From Euonymus europaeus (taxonomy: Eukaryota > Streptophyta > Magnoliopsida > Celastrales > Celastraceae), in assembly GCA_963580455.1 (NCBI GenBank), contig OY756968.1, positions 22,909,996-22,973,995 on the forward strand: DNA of 64,000 nt. The letters are read 5' to 3'. Numbering within the stretch: the first letter of the stretch is position 1; every line of letters begins with the position of its first letter. The notes under the pieces were generated by a model. The model ran no database searches, had not been told where the DNA came from, and saw nothing but the letters and a program-made list of their open reading frames with translations. This document shows, one piece after another, positions 9,098 through 20,985 of the stretch. The position numbers were made by a program, and so were the translations under genes.

Positions 9098-12000
9098 CTA
9101 CCCAGTTCCAACATCAGGAGAGACGTCTGCATAGGAGACCAAGCCTCGCTTTCCAGATGGTGAACTCGATCTTGAAATGCTGTAGGACGCAGAGGCTGCT
9201 CTACCACTACGCTTCGGTGGTGCAGAATCAGGGGATCTAGATCGTGAGGACCCACGGCTTTTGGACCTGGATCTATCTTTGTTTTGTGAACGCTGATGAT
9301 CCACTCGGGGACCAAGACGAGATTTTAATGCCTCACCAACGGCAGGTCGCTTATCCCCAGGACTACGACTCCGTATTGGACTATGGCTCCGACTCTGATC
9401 CCTGTAGCGGCCACGATAACCCTGAGGACTGCGAGAAATGCTCCTACTTCGACTTCTCCTGCTCCGATATCTAAAAGACGAGAAAAATAAGGGAATTAGA
9501 TTGTGCCTCCACCTGCCCAAGCCCCAAGGAAAAGCATACTTTTGAAGCATGAATACCATATCCAGTACAGATTGCATAATCAAATCACTCCACCAGTTAT
9601 CTAATGATTAAAATCCCAAACAAAGCCTATCAAAAATAGCAGTAAAATATTTTCTCCAATAACTACAGGAGACTAGGAGAGGCTCAGAAGAGGCAAAAAG
9701 CATAAACTTAAATGATTTGATCACCATCTACTTACTGTAGGTCTAAAGAATAGAATGCCATCTAAGGAAGAAGTGCAGTTCTCCAGATACCATATTTAGG
9801 TTTCGTGCATCCACAAAATTGTTATCTTCCCTATTGAGTTATTCACTGCTGGCATGCAATTTTGAGCATATAGATAATCAAGCAACAAAATGCGGGCTAA
9901 AGCTTGAGCTACTAAAAAATCAGAAACAGAATCCCTAATTGAGTCAATCCTACAAGTCAACTACATATCCTGGTTCATTCAGTCCTATGAAGTAACTCCT
10001 CCACCTCTCACTAAATTCAACATCCTTTACAAAAACTTTATCATCTATATCTTTGATGCATTTACATTATTTAGGTCCCAAGTTTTCCTTTCTCGTGTTT
10101 TAGCTAACTTATAAATATTTTTTCTAGGTCCCTAATGATGTCAGATGTCCTATGAAAAATTCAAAATTAAAGGACAAGGCAAGGCACAACATAAATACAA
10201 TAACAGTAAGGTAATGAAGAATATAATCAATTCTGCAAATATGTAAAAGCAGTTTGTTAACGAACTTCGATGCATTAGATGTTATGGCATAACTAATCAT
10301 CTCCAACCAATACATTGTTTAGGATAAATAAAGTTAAAATACCCCATTCATTCCCACATGATATCTACCGTGCTCGTAACTAACAAATTAGTAGATAAAA
10401 AGAAGAAAGAGAAGTACTAAAAATTGCTGCTATGATCACATAAACATATTCTAGTAAAATTCAGAAAAGTACAGATCAGACAGTGATGGGGTAAAATATG
10501 CATATTAGAGGAGGACCTGGGAGGGCTACGTCCCCTCAGTGGGCTTCTATAGCGTCTCTGTGGTGAGCGCTCAGTGTAACTTCTATAGCTTGAATACCTT
10601 CAAAAAACCAAAGAAAAAACAAGTTTAACCTGTTGATAACGGAAATCAATAACCTACTTCAGTGACGTGATACCAAGATATTCTAGAGTGAATACCAGTA
10701 ATACCTATCATGGTTTCTTTTGTTCATAAATCTTCCACCGTAATGATTCGCCCTGCGCGGTGAATGCTCAGGAGAAGGGGTGCGATACTTGCGTGCAAAG
10801 GAATATTGTTCAGTGAAGCCACGTCCCTTTCTAATGCGCTTTGCAGCACCACTAGGTGAAGGGCTTCGTGACACTCTCTGTCCCCGATTAGAGGCAGAAG
10901 TTTCTGGGGCCTTGCGGGGAGGAGTGCACAATGTGCTCTTAGAAGAATTTCCCCCATTGATCCTGGCAAGATTCCGAGCAGGACTTCTACTTTTACTTCT
11001 GATTACTGGACTTCTGTCAGTTCTTTCAGATATCAATCTTAAACTACTCTTATTGTTGCCTGCCCTTCTCTTGGGGCTTGGAGTCATGCTCCTGCTTCAA
11101 AGCCATTTGAATCTCCTTAGTGCAATAACATAACCATTTCAAGCACACATATCAAAATAACAATTTTTTTTTTTTAAAACCCGATTATACTCAGGATGAG
11201 TGAAAACCTGGATTTTCTTGATACATCTGAGTAGGAATGCCGATTATCAGCTGATACGTATTTAGATTCCATGCGATGACCATTTCTTAGAAGCTCATGA
11301 TCCTTTGGAGACAATTCACCTTCTTCATGTGATGTGTTGTGTGCAACAATCTTGAGCTCATGATGACTCTGTCGTCCTGGATCAGATTCTTTTTCCAACA
11401 GACGGGTTGGAGAGTTTCTCCCTGCATCTGTAGCATCACAACCAGTCGTGGGCATAGACACAACAGCATGCGCTCAAATATCAATGAAAATATTGGCCTA
11501 TTGGGCACTGCTATCTCAATGTAATGTATAAATCAAGGAAAAAAATAAAATATAAGAATCCATGATACAACACAGGATGGGTTACCAATATTCCTCTGTG
11601 GTGACTTAGTTTTGGCATGATTCGAGCCATTGGTTTTACGAGCAGATTCACGAGGATCAGCTTTGTCATCATCAGAGCTGCTGCTAGAGCTCTCAGATTC
11701 CGTGTCACTTGAAGACTCTGAGCTCCTGAAAGCAAACAATAAAGAAAATTTCAATCATACAGTCACTGGGGAAAAGGACATCACCAACAATCCATCAAAC
11801 TGTATAAAACTAGACCTTTTGGACTTGTGCTTTGATCGTTTTCCACGTCGGCCTCTCTTCCTACCGCTTCTCCCATCCTTTCTTTTGCTCTTGTATTTTC
11901 TCAATGACCTTCTCTTCTTATGTCTCCCATCACTGGATGAATCATCTGTGGATGAATCCGAATCTGTATCCGAATCTGAAGAAAAAGAATCCGAGCTATA

Positions 12001-14420
12001 TGAATCAGAGGAGGAATAGGAATATCTCCGTTTCCTTTTCTTTCTTTTATCCTTCGTGAACTTTTTGACTCTTCTTTTAACTTGTCCATCAGAACTATCC
12101 TCAGAAGAAGGAAGCTTTGCCAATTTCTTCTTCTTCTTCCCTATCCAAATTACATAGGATAAGAAACAAGGCACAAGCCGCTTAATTAAATTACCAGATG
12201 CATCATGAACTCGTACCATCTATATCTAAAACCTTCATTGGATTACCTGTATCTTTCTCAACTGGAACCAGAATTTTACTTTCAGAGGTTTCACCACAAT
12301 CTACAATTTTTACAGGGCGTGTAGGCTTCCCATCACCCGTTGCCACCTGTTCAATTTTCTTCAGAACATCCACTCCCTTCACAACTTTTCCAAAAACCAC
12401 ATGCTTGCTGGAAAAAATTGATAAGTGGGAAGTCAACCACATAAATATATGCGCTATTCAAATACAAGAAAGTTTTCTAAGATAATGGCTAACAGCAATT
12501 GGAAGGGGAATGTGATAAGGCACTAATGAGTCAACAACTTAAAGAAAAATCACAAGGTCAAGTACCCATCAAGATGAGGCTGGCGATTGAAGGTGATAAA
12601 GAACTGGGAACCATTGGTGTTTGGACCACCATTTGCCATAGAGAGAACACCAGGTCCATCATGCTTCAATTTAAAATTCTCATCTGCAGTGGGAATTCAA
12701 CCTATTATGACCATTTATTAAAAAATGTCAGCTGTGCATGCATAAATAACTGATCAATGGAGAATCTACCTGTAAATTTCCCTCCATAAACACTTTCTCC
12801 ACCAGTGCCTGCAAACAGATTAAAGATATATCCTCACATTTCGAACATGAATATGGAGGTTGAGCAGGGAATCCATATGCGTTAGTCGAAGAAGAGATGG
12901 AGCGGAAGGTGCATACCATTTCCTTTTGAAAAGTCGCCACCCTGTTGGGACAAGGGAAGTTCAACAACTTGTAAATGACAAGATAAATATTTGGGAAAAG
13001 ATTAAAAGAAAAAACAAATTTTATCCCCAATGACTCACGAATAGTTAAGCCATCTATAGTCTTAAGTCTTAACCAAGTCTATTTCCATGTAAGAGGCATT
13101 CCGTATTCCAAAAAGCCAATCCACATGCCACCCAAACTACAAAACATATGAACTCAGCATGCAGAGAACAGCCTTTTTTTCTTTTGAATGAAATAACAGA
13201 CCTAATGTTTTACCAGGAAAGAAAAAATTCACAATATAGAACCACGCAAACAGCATATCAAAAATAGTATCCTTCTGCATTGATTGGACAAGGGCACAGA
13301 AAATGAAACACGCAAGTGGCATCTTTTATTGACGTACTACTGAAAATAGGTGAACAATGTCAACTTCAAAATTTTGATGATAAGCAAAACACATAAATGC
13401 AAGAAAATACATACCTGGGCCATGAATCCTTTAATGATTCGGTGGAAAAACGATCCTTTGAAGTGCAGAGGTTTCCCAGTAGATTTTCCAATACCCATCT
13501 CACCTACAACAGACCACCGAAAAAAAAAAGTTCACTATTGTAGTCATCCATAATTATTTGATTACAATTGAGAAATAATGCAGCGACCACAAAAGGAAAA
13601 ATTCTCTGGTCCCTCTTTGTCAAACTTAGTCACTTCCGAGAGTGAAACACTGGCCTAAATTTTGCATATTTGTGTCGGTTACTTGATGGTCAGGAAGAAC
13701 TACGTAATAGCACGCTTAGTGCTTTTCAGGGCAGATTACTTGTTCTCTTACAGAATTAAGCTTTATAATGTTAATACTTATTTTTTCTTTATTTTTTTTG
13801 GGCTTCACTGCATCCACTTCAATTTATTACTATCTGTTAACTTGTTTGATTGTTTCTCAGCTTTCCTCTTGGATCCATCACTTCGTTTGTCACCATAAGT
13901 TCTCCAATACCATCTACAAACTAATTTGACCTGAGACCATTCCCACTTAAGGGAAATGTTTGATTCGCACAAGACAAGGACAATAAGCTTTAGAGAAAAT
14001 ATTCCGTAGAAGACTAACATAAGCATCAAATATACAAGGTAAAACAATACGCGTACTATATTCATGAATCATGATAGCCGAGGAGCAAGGGATGATACCC
14101 AAATACCAAATCATAACAACATTGACAAATTCAATAATACCTGTACAGAGAGCCCGAAAGTTTTCTGATGTTTTGGGAACAACATCTGCAAAAAGCTGTC
14201 AATTTGGAAAGAAAAATATATAGTTATACGACTCTCAAAAGTAAAATGCCACCCTTTAAGTTCCTTCAGCAAAAAAAAGGCAAGAAATTTCAGTTGAGGA
14301 GTTGAGAGAAATTTTTAAGGTCATCAATATTTGCATTACCTCAATGACAATTCTTTCCACTGGATCCCCATCAATTGATACATCCAAAAACACAAGCGGG
14401 TTCTTCTTATTCTTGCTCAT
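9098..14420 (-). CDS. CYP63: SR-cyclophilin CYP63 (peptidyl-prolyl isomerase with RS domain)
   Basis: Nuclear SR-type cyclophilin. It has an N-terminal peptidyl-prolyl isomerase domain (about residues 7-175) and a long Arg/Ser tail that in Arabidopsis CYP63 binds SR splicing factors. Exons: 14420-14340, 14195-14141, 13503-13415, 12941-12917 (a 25-nt microexon), 12808-12770, 12683-12566, 12407-12247, 12140-11816, 11725-11586, 11472-11208, 11091-10705, 10597-10517, 9470-9098. Total 2,139 nt, 712 aa; phases agree at every junction. Seen: [44 protein letters not shown] with the catalytic Arg, and [12 protein letters not shown]. Next is [13 protein letters not shown], with His at the usual cyclosporin-contact Trp, as in other SR-cyclophilins. 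The tail keeps [23 protein letters not shown] and ends near [14 protein letters not shown], both landmarks of CYP63. The start ATG at 14420 gives MSKNKKNP. The acceptor of exon 10 (11472) is the least certain junction. Confidence 0.93.
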
Positions 14421-15189
14421 TTTTTCCTCAATCTTCAATGCCAAATTAGAACCTTATCATAAGAGACTATATTGGTGAGCCACAACACAATATTACTTCG
14501 AATTACAACATCAGGGATTTCAGGATGTCGGTTACAAATGCAGAGTCAAAATTGCCAGATATTTCTGACGCATTGTTAGAACAAGAAGGTTAATTAATTG
14601 TCTAAGTGTAACCTTAAACATAGAAACCTCCAAACTTTTTTCTCTGGTAAACTTATAAACTTATGTCCTCATGGTCAACTTACTGATTAAAATTGCATGA
14701 AAAACTGGATCCAAACTCAGTATGAATACTTTTCAGTAGAACCAAACATATATCCAAATTTCGATTTTTACCGAATACTCTGCTTCGATTTCTAAGTAAT
14801 TTTCTTTAATCCAAGAGGAAAAAAAATTCAGTTCAAAGTTACACGAGCATGCCACCATTACTCGAGACGCTTGATTAGTAATCCAAAGCCTTGCGAATCA
14901 ACACAAGTTTTCTCATCTGCACCATTACTAGAAAACGTGTTTGGCATAAAGCTTGGAAAAATAAGATCTGCATCAATTGCTTTTGTGTATTGCGGCACAA
15001 CCCACAAAACCCTAAACTCTAATTCCTTTTACACTAGATGCCAATAAGCATTAGCAAGAAATTCAATTTCTTTTTAACACACACGACCAATATATCGCAA
15101 CAGAAAATAACGAACCGCGGAGATTAAAGAATTGAACAATAAGATCAAGAAGTTTGAGCATTCATTACTTACACGAGCTTCAGAATTAC

Positions 15190-15320
15190 CTCGACTGAAA
15201 GCAACTCCCGTGGAGTGAATTCAGACCACAACTAAGAAACTAGAACGGCCGGCGAAATTCATCAGTACAGAAGCTGAGGGGGCGCTCGCTGCGTTAGCTG
15301 TGCTAATAGAAACTTTACCT
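15190..15320 (-). promoter_or_regulatory. 5' UTR exon and promoter side of CYP63
   Basis: On the minus strand a GAG|GTAATT donor lies at 15190-15188, preceded by a G/C-rich leader. This suggests a non-coding first exon spliced to an acceptor just upstream of the ATG at 14420, with a 5' UTR intron of roughly 0.75 kb. A leader intron is frequent in genes for splicing-related proteins. Its exact start is not determined. Confidence 0.45.
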
Positions 15321-15959
15321 AGAGTAGAATTTCTGGTTGTATTTTCTTTTATTTTTATTTATCATAACCCAATTTTATTTATTTTTTTCTCAAAAATTAA
15401 AACCCCAATTTTATTTTTTCTTTAGCTTGGCAGAATCACCTGCGTTGCGAGCACGGTATTTTTTACATGGCCCTTGTTTAGAAGCTAATCTCAATCGGAC
15501 ATTATCATTGACCTTTTCGTAGTAAAAGTCGAAATTATACACATGAAAATTTCTAAATTATTAAAAGTCATTATCAATATTGAAAATATAATTAGGTTAA
15601 CAAATTTCAAATAGCAAAATAAAAACGAAGGTTTAGCTTTTAACAATTCACCAACATAATTGATGTCTCTTTTGAAATCAGTGGCACCCAATGCATTTTT
15701 ATTTCATTAGATAATATCGTGTCACAGTTATTCTATTGAATACATGATGACAAAAGGAAGAATGACGAATAGCAGATTAAATTAATTAGGAAGGAATCAA
15801 GTTTAGGCTCACCCATGTAAAGATTTGTTGCATTGTCAAATTGTTTACAATTACACTAAATGTCTTCGAAGGTAATTCTATTCAACTCAACTTCATACTA
15901 AAACCACAAACTTAAATTGGGCTTCACAAATTTTTGTTATTATACTTTATTTGTATGCA

Positions 15960-17460
15960 CATCCGAGCTTAGCTCTTCCGCATCTTCAATTAAATCACAA
16001 AGCATCATACGAGCTAATTCCTTTTGGACATCGTCAAACATTTCAACTGTGTATGCGTCTTGAAACTAGTTTTCAAACTCAAAATCTACGGAACATTTGG
16101 TTACAATGTTCATCATTCTATAATCTGCTTGAATCTCCTTATCAATTTTGTCTTTCAAGGCAGTCTCGTATTATTCAATAAATTTCATTAAGAGTACTCC
16201 TAGAATGTATATACCCATCAAAGTAAGCATTCATACTCTCACTTATCTATGTTGAAGACATTCTTGCCCAAAAAGCATCTCTCACATATAAAGGTGCCCA
16301 CATCTCCCTTTTCGAGGATTTTTTCCCCATAATGTACGATAAACAACATCTATGCCTTGTGTTTGACATAACTTCATTCAAAGTGCTTCTCATACTCATA
16401 CACATTGATCGGTGATAATTGCAAGTGGTGTCCGATTACCCATGCATCTCAACCGTGTCTCAAATATCCAATGAAAAGTACCAGCTTCTTCATTCGAACC
16501 CAATGCACACCCCAACAATATCGATTGCCGATGGCTAATAACTCCAACGAATGGTGCAAAGGGCATATTGTATTTGTTCACCAAATACGTAGTATCAAAA
16601 GTAGTTGCATCACTAAATTCCTCATATGTAGCCCTACTGCGAGCGTCAACCCAAAGAACAATTTTCAATCTTCCTTCATTGTGAGGTCGTATAGCAAAGA
16701 AAAAATCTCGATCGTGCTCTTGCATACGAATAAACATCTTGCTAATTGCATTCGCATCTCTATCCCCAAGGGCAAAGACGCAACTTCTTTGCATGATCTA
16801 TATAATTCTTATAATCTTTCAACAAATAACACATATTCTCACCGCCGCAGGCGTGCAATGTTACTGCACGGATATTCTTACTTGGTCGAAATTCAGCGAT
16901 ATCATTTAATTCAAGCTTCTGCTTCACATATGGTGAAATGGTCCTAAAAGGAGTCATGAACTTGGAATCATTTGGTTTTAATGAATGAGTGTGTTCTATG
17001 CATATTTTATCCAACGTCCATCTTCACCTAAAGAAGCACTCGATCAATCTTGTTGTACATCCAACTCTCTTTGTCCTTCTTTTCTTTGTGCAAAGATCAT
17101 CATTGTACACTTTTCATTTCCTCACATGATGACAGGTAACAGTTTGAAATTTTCGCTCGCCATTCTTGCCTTTAACGCCTAAAGCTTTTAGGACACAGAA
17201 TCCTTGCAATCTTGCATGAGCTTGGTACAGATCAAATAACTCCTCTGAACTATCAAAGCTCATTCCAACTTTTGAACCTTTTGTTACGTCATGAACCTAC
17301 TCATTTGAATGACAATCATTACCTTCAGGTAATTCATTTATCTCAATAAATTCATCACTAAAATCTTTGTGTGAAAGTTCTTCTCCTCCTTCATCCGTAT
17401 CACTCTCAAATAAATCATGAAAAAATATCATCCATGGCAGACATTGTAGCATGTTCTTCT
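15960..17460 (-). pseudogene. FAR1/FHY3-related (MULE-derived) gene, degenerate
   Basis: The minus strand carries, in order: an acidic start (about 17460-17300); a FAR1 DNA-binding domain with GMSFDSSEELFDLYQAHA (about 17260-17215), later VGCTTRLIECFF and EHTHSLKPNDSKF; then the transposase-like core with FDTTYLVNKYNMPFAPFVGV and ILLGCALGSNEEAGTF (16640-16460), and PLAIITDQ. After a deletion of the HRWCLWHI to RW-P region come WAPLYVRDAFWARMSST and SESMNAYFDGYIHSRSTLNE (about 16310-16185). In-frame stops (for example in HHVRK*, ST*ISES and the C-terminal part) and a frameshift between the two longest open pieces (overlap near 16760-16794) break it. FAR1-related proteins are transcription factors domesticated from MULE transposases; this copy is dead. 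Confidence 0.85.
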
Positions 17461-18397
17461 ACTCTCATTAGATATCAAATACAAGAAGAAGAAAAAATCA
17501 AGAGTAGTCATCTACTTGTTTAATTGCTTTTAGTTTTTCGATAATAAAAGTCGGTAAGTTAAGGCTTTCTAGATGTGGCAATGTGGGTTTTGCAATGAAT
17601 CCTTTCCACATACTATCCTTATTGAGACACAAAAATTTGTCTCAATTAGAGACACCAAACACTTTTGCTTCTTAAAAATGATGAAGATATCAAAGAGTTA
17701 GTATCGGAGAAGACGTACGGACTCTAAATTTGAAGTGTTGAAAGAAACAAAAGCAACAAAACCTCTTACCACAATGATGATTAATTTCCAAATCACGTAT
17801 ATCTTGATTTTTCGATCAAGTAAGTCATTTTCACTTCAAGAATAGAAGACATAGATCTTTTTTATGTAAGGAAAAAAAATCATCGTGAATGTGAACACTA
17901 TTGTTAATTATGGATACTATTATTTTTAGTTTGGGTTATATTGGGCTTATAAATGAGTTTTATGTATTGGGCTGGTTGGTATTTTTATACCCAAAAAAAG
18001 AGGAGATATATTTATAATCCTTATTCCTTGTAACCCTAGAATTTTATTGAGAGAAAATAAGAACATTGCAGCCGCCGTGAACGTAGGCATTATTGACCGA
18101 ACCACGTTAAAATCCTGTGTCTCTTACTTGATTTCTTTCTTGACTGATTGATTGTGCTTAATTCGTCCTTACAACTATATCTATATGAACGTGCATTATT
18201 CACATGGACTACGTTATAATTTTCCTAATTAATCTCTACCAGCCATTTTATTATTGAATTTAGATGTTGAGCAAACACAATTAGCAATTAATATAACTTG
18301 CTCACTAAACCGTTGAACATTTATTTCCTCCATAACAACGTTGACTCAAGACCATTGACTTTTTCAATGTGTAGTAAGTTGTAAAGCGGAGACTTTT
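17461..18397. other. Spacer, upstream side of the CML gene
   Basis: AT-rich, no open frame with recognisable features. About 17900-18180 has the composition of a transposon leader (short direct GTTATTATTGG-like motifs) but no ends were found. Confidence 0.3.
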
Positions 18398-18405
18398 AAA
18401 TATAT
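18398..18405 (+). promoter_or_regulatory. Possible TATA box of the CML gene
   Basis: TAAATATA lies 104 bp upstream of the ATG at 18509, followed by a CT-rich leader (18440-18480). Spacing suits a plant promoter. Position is inferred from sequence alone. Confidence 0.4.
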
Positions 18406-18508
18406 TAACTCGAACATCTCTCAAACTAAGCAGATATCAGAACTCTCTCTTCATCCTCCTCCTCCTCTTCTCTCTCTGGCTTTCAGAAAATTTTCAGAGT
18501 AATCAGAC

Positions 18509-18589
18509 ATGGCAGATGCGTTTACAGAAGAGCAGATTATTGAGTTCAGTGAAGCATTTTGTCTGATCGACAAGGACTCCGATGGTTGG

Positions 18590-18642
<53 letters not shown>

Positions 18643-20111
18643 GCTGATTTGATGTTAAGTTACTCTACGTCTATTTCTCTACCTGTGTTTCCTCTCCCTT
18701 CTACTCTATTGCTCATATTAAAAAAATTAGAACTTACTACTTTTCAATTGCATATATATATATATATGTATGTATGTATGTATGTATGATCCCGGTATAT
18801 TTATATTTAGCGAGTATTTATTATACAATTACCCATGATCAGCTTATTTTTATACATTTTATGAAAAATAAATCGATTTAAAAAGATTGAATCGACTGGC
18901 CCAATATCTGCATAGGAAGTTCTGGGATTTTTTTGTTGTATATTTTAAATTTTGATGTAGAGCCTGGACCAATATATACACTGTGTGTGTGAGTGTGACC
19001 TTTTGGCGTGTAGACTTTATACCACAGAATGCGGGTCTGGATTCCAGGTTTTGGGTTTGACTTGACCCGATCCTGATCTCAATTAGTGTAACACCCGACT
19101 CGAATAGATTGATGTCATAAATATATGCAAAGTAAGTTTGGTGATACTGAACGAGTTATCGAATGGTGAAAGAATTTGATGCTTTAAATCTCACATCACT
19201 TAAGGAAAAGAATTGAAGTACAGTTTATAATAGCCTAAACTTTTCAATCTAGCATGCTTATTTTTCAAAACGGATAATATCTACTAGGTCCAAAGAGGAG
19301 TGGGGATGTTACAATTAGTCATTTTAATTCTATGACATGATGTTCAATGTTTCAAATAATTAAGATTAGTGAAGTAGAGATCTACGTTATTTGTGTTTCT
19401 TTCCTTAACAAATTTTGACCAGTACTAAACCATTGGTGATGTGTCATATGTAGGATGCATCACATTGAAAGAACTGGCCACAGCAATTGAATCATTGGAT
19501 GGACATGCTGCAAAGGATCTTGAGATTCAAGAAATGATAAATGAATTCGACTTTGACGGGAATGGCACCATCGAATTCGAAGAGTTCTTATGTGTTATGG
19601 CAGGAAATTTTAAGGTAAATTAAAATATGACTCATTTTCGATATGTTCGTTTTTATTTTTTGAAAAACACGTTTGATTGTCATTTTCAAAATACATAAAA
19701 AATAAACCAAACGAAAAATTATCTCATAAATTAATATATATGATTATTTCAGTTATTTGAGGCCTAATTTGTGGTTAACTAGAGCCATTTTTAATTATAG
19801 GAAAATTTTGTCGAGGAGCTAAGAGAAGCTTTCAGGGTCTTTGACAGAGATCAAGATGGGTATATATCAGCTATTGAGGTGATTTTCTTCTTCTTCTTCT
19901 TCTTTAATAGACTACAATCTTTTTTCTGTCGATCACACGTAGTGATTTCTGCATTTTTTTATTTTATGTACAGCTGAGGCTAGTGATGATGAGTTTGGGA
20001 GAGAAACTGACAGATGAAGAGGCAGAGCAGATGATAAGAGAGGCTGATGTGGACGGTGATGGCCTTGTTGGCTACGAAGAATTTGTTAGGATGATGATGA
20101 TGACTTCATGA
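18509..20111 (+). CDS. CML11: Calmodulin-like protein, CML8/CML11 type
   Basis: Cytosolic/nuclear Ca2+ sensor with four EF hands. Exons: 18509-18584, 19454-19614, 19801-19878, 19974-20111; 150 aa, all junctions GT-AG and in phase. Canonical 12-residue loops: residues 21-32 (DKDSDGCITLKE), 58-69 ([12 protein letters not shown]), 94-105 ([12 protein letters not shown]), 130-141 ([12 protein letters not shown]). Each has Asp at position 1 and Glu at position 12, so all four should bind Ca2+. Start [10 protein letters not shown] and end [11 protein letters not shown] resemble CML8/CML11 proteins. The EF1 helix (EFSEAFCLI) and linker ([12 protein letters not shown]) are more divergent than is usual for calmodulin. 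Intron 1 (869 bp) holds a microsatellite and a solo LTR. The gene's place next to the ACA and CYP63 genes matches CML11 in Arabidopsis. Confidence 0.92.
18590..18638. repeat. Compound (CT)n(AT)n microsatellite
   Basis: Directly after the exon 1 donor of the CML gene a CT run passes into about 13 AT units. A second one, (AT)n(GTAT)n, is at 18752-18788. Their closeness to the donor could make length changes matter for splicing. Confidence 0.9.
19087..19313. mobile_element. Solo LTR in CML intron 1
   Basis: A 227-bp segment starting TGTAACACCCG and ending GATGTTACA, so it has the TG...CA termini of an LTR with a short inverted TGTAACA/TGTTACA end. It is flanked by the 5-bp direct repeat ATTAG (19082-19086 and 19314-19318). 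No internal retrotransposon sequence remains. This fits unequal recombination between two LTRs. Confidence 0.8.
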
Positions 20112-20454
20112 TTATTATTTTTTGTAACAAATATTAATAATAAAAAAATTGTAGTCTTAAATTCAACAAGAATCACTATGAACTACCTTTTTCTGTATTT
20201 TTTAATTATTTTTTAAATATTTATCAATTAACATATTTTGCCATTTATTTTAGAAAATCTTTATTCTTGATTTCCACTAATTAATGATCTTATGCTACCT
20301 TTTTCTTTTTTTCTTCCTATCCAAAGGTTTTTTTTTGTTTTTTTTTTCTTTATGATATTCCAGTGACAATTTTTCAATAAATAACAGAAGAATCAACATT
20401 GACTGCCATAGATGACAAATTCTTAGTTTTTAATTATTAAGAGTAGCAGACAAA

Positions 20455-20985
20455 TTTTTTTTTTTTTTTTTTTGATCACAATCGAATCTCATATATTATT
20501 CCGAATTAGCAATGTCACAAGCTACATAAGTAGAGACTTCTTGAGGAAACTCCTCAATTAAAAACAGGTCATGCTCTTGCCTAATAGCAATTTGAGCCAA
20601 TTCATGAGCCACCGAATTAGCTTGACGGCGAACATGACTGACATCTACATATATGAATTGAGAAAGCAAAGCCTGTATAGACTCTATAATCACCCCATGC
20701 GAAAAATAATTTGGTGACAGAGCCAGCACTTGAGAGACTAGAGTTGAGGAATCCGTTTCAGCAACTACATGGAAAAAACGACACTCCAAAGCAAAGTTCA
20801 AACCATGTAGCAGCGCAGAAGCTTCCCCTTGAATCACATCCACACACTCTGTGCCACCCAGCATTGCAGATCCCACCACCTCACCATGACAATCCCTCAG
20901 GACCACTCCAATTCCCATACGCCCATTGCACACTGCTGCGTCAACATTAAGTTTAATAATATCAGTAGGAGGTCTGATATTAACT
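20455..20985 (-). mobile_element. 5'-truncated LINE 3' end with RNase H domain
   Basis: The minus strand has an RNase H-like (RVT_3) reading frame, 20933-20496, preceded by PPTDIIKLNVDAAVCNGRMG. It contains GVVLRDCHGEVVGSA, GEASALLHGLNFAL, VAETDSSTLV and VSHVRRQANSVAHELAQIA. This type ends plant non-LTR retrotransposons. A long T tract on the plus strand at about 20455-20474 is the poly(A) tail of the minus-strand element. The open frame is uninterrupted for 145 codons. An upstream TAA marks the 5' truncation. No convincing target duplication was seen. A host gene with only this domain is possible but less likely given the poly(A). Confidence 0.72.

Noticed and set aside
11630..12059. Plus-strand frames opposite the CYP63 RS exons
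   Set aside because: Antisense of Ser/Arg/Asp-rich codons; the minus-strand exons have proper splice sites and family sequence.
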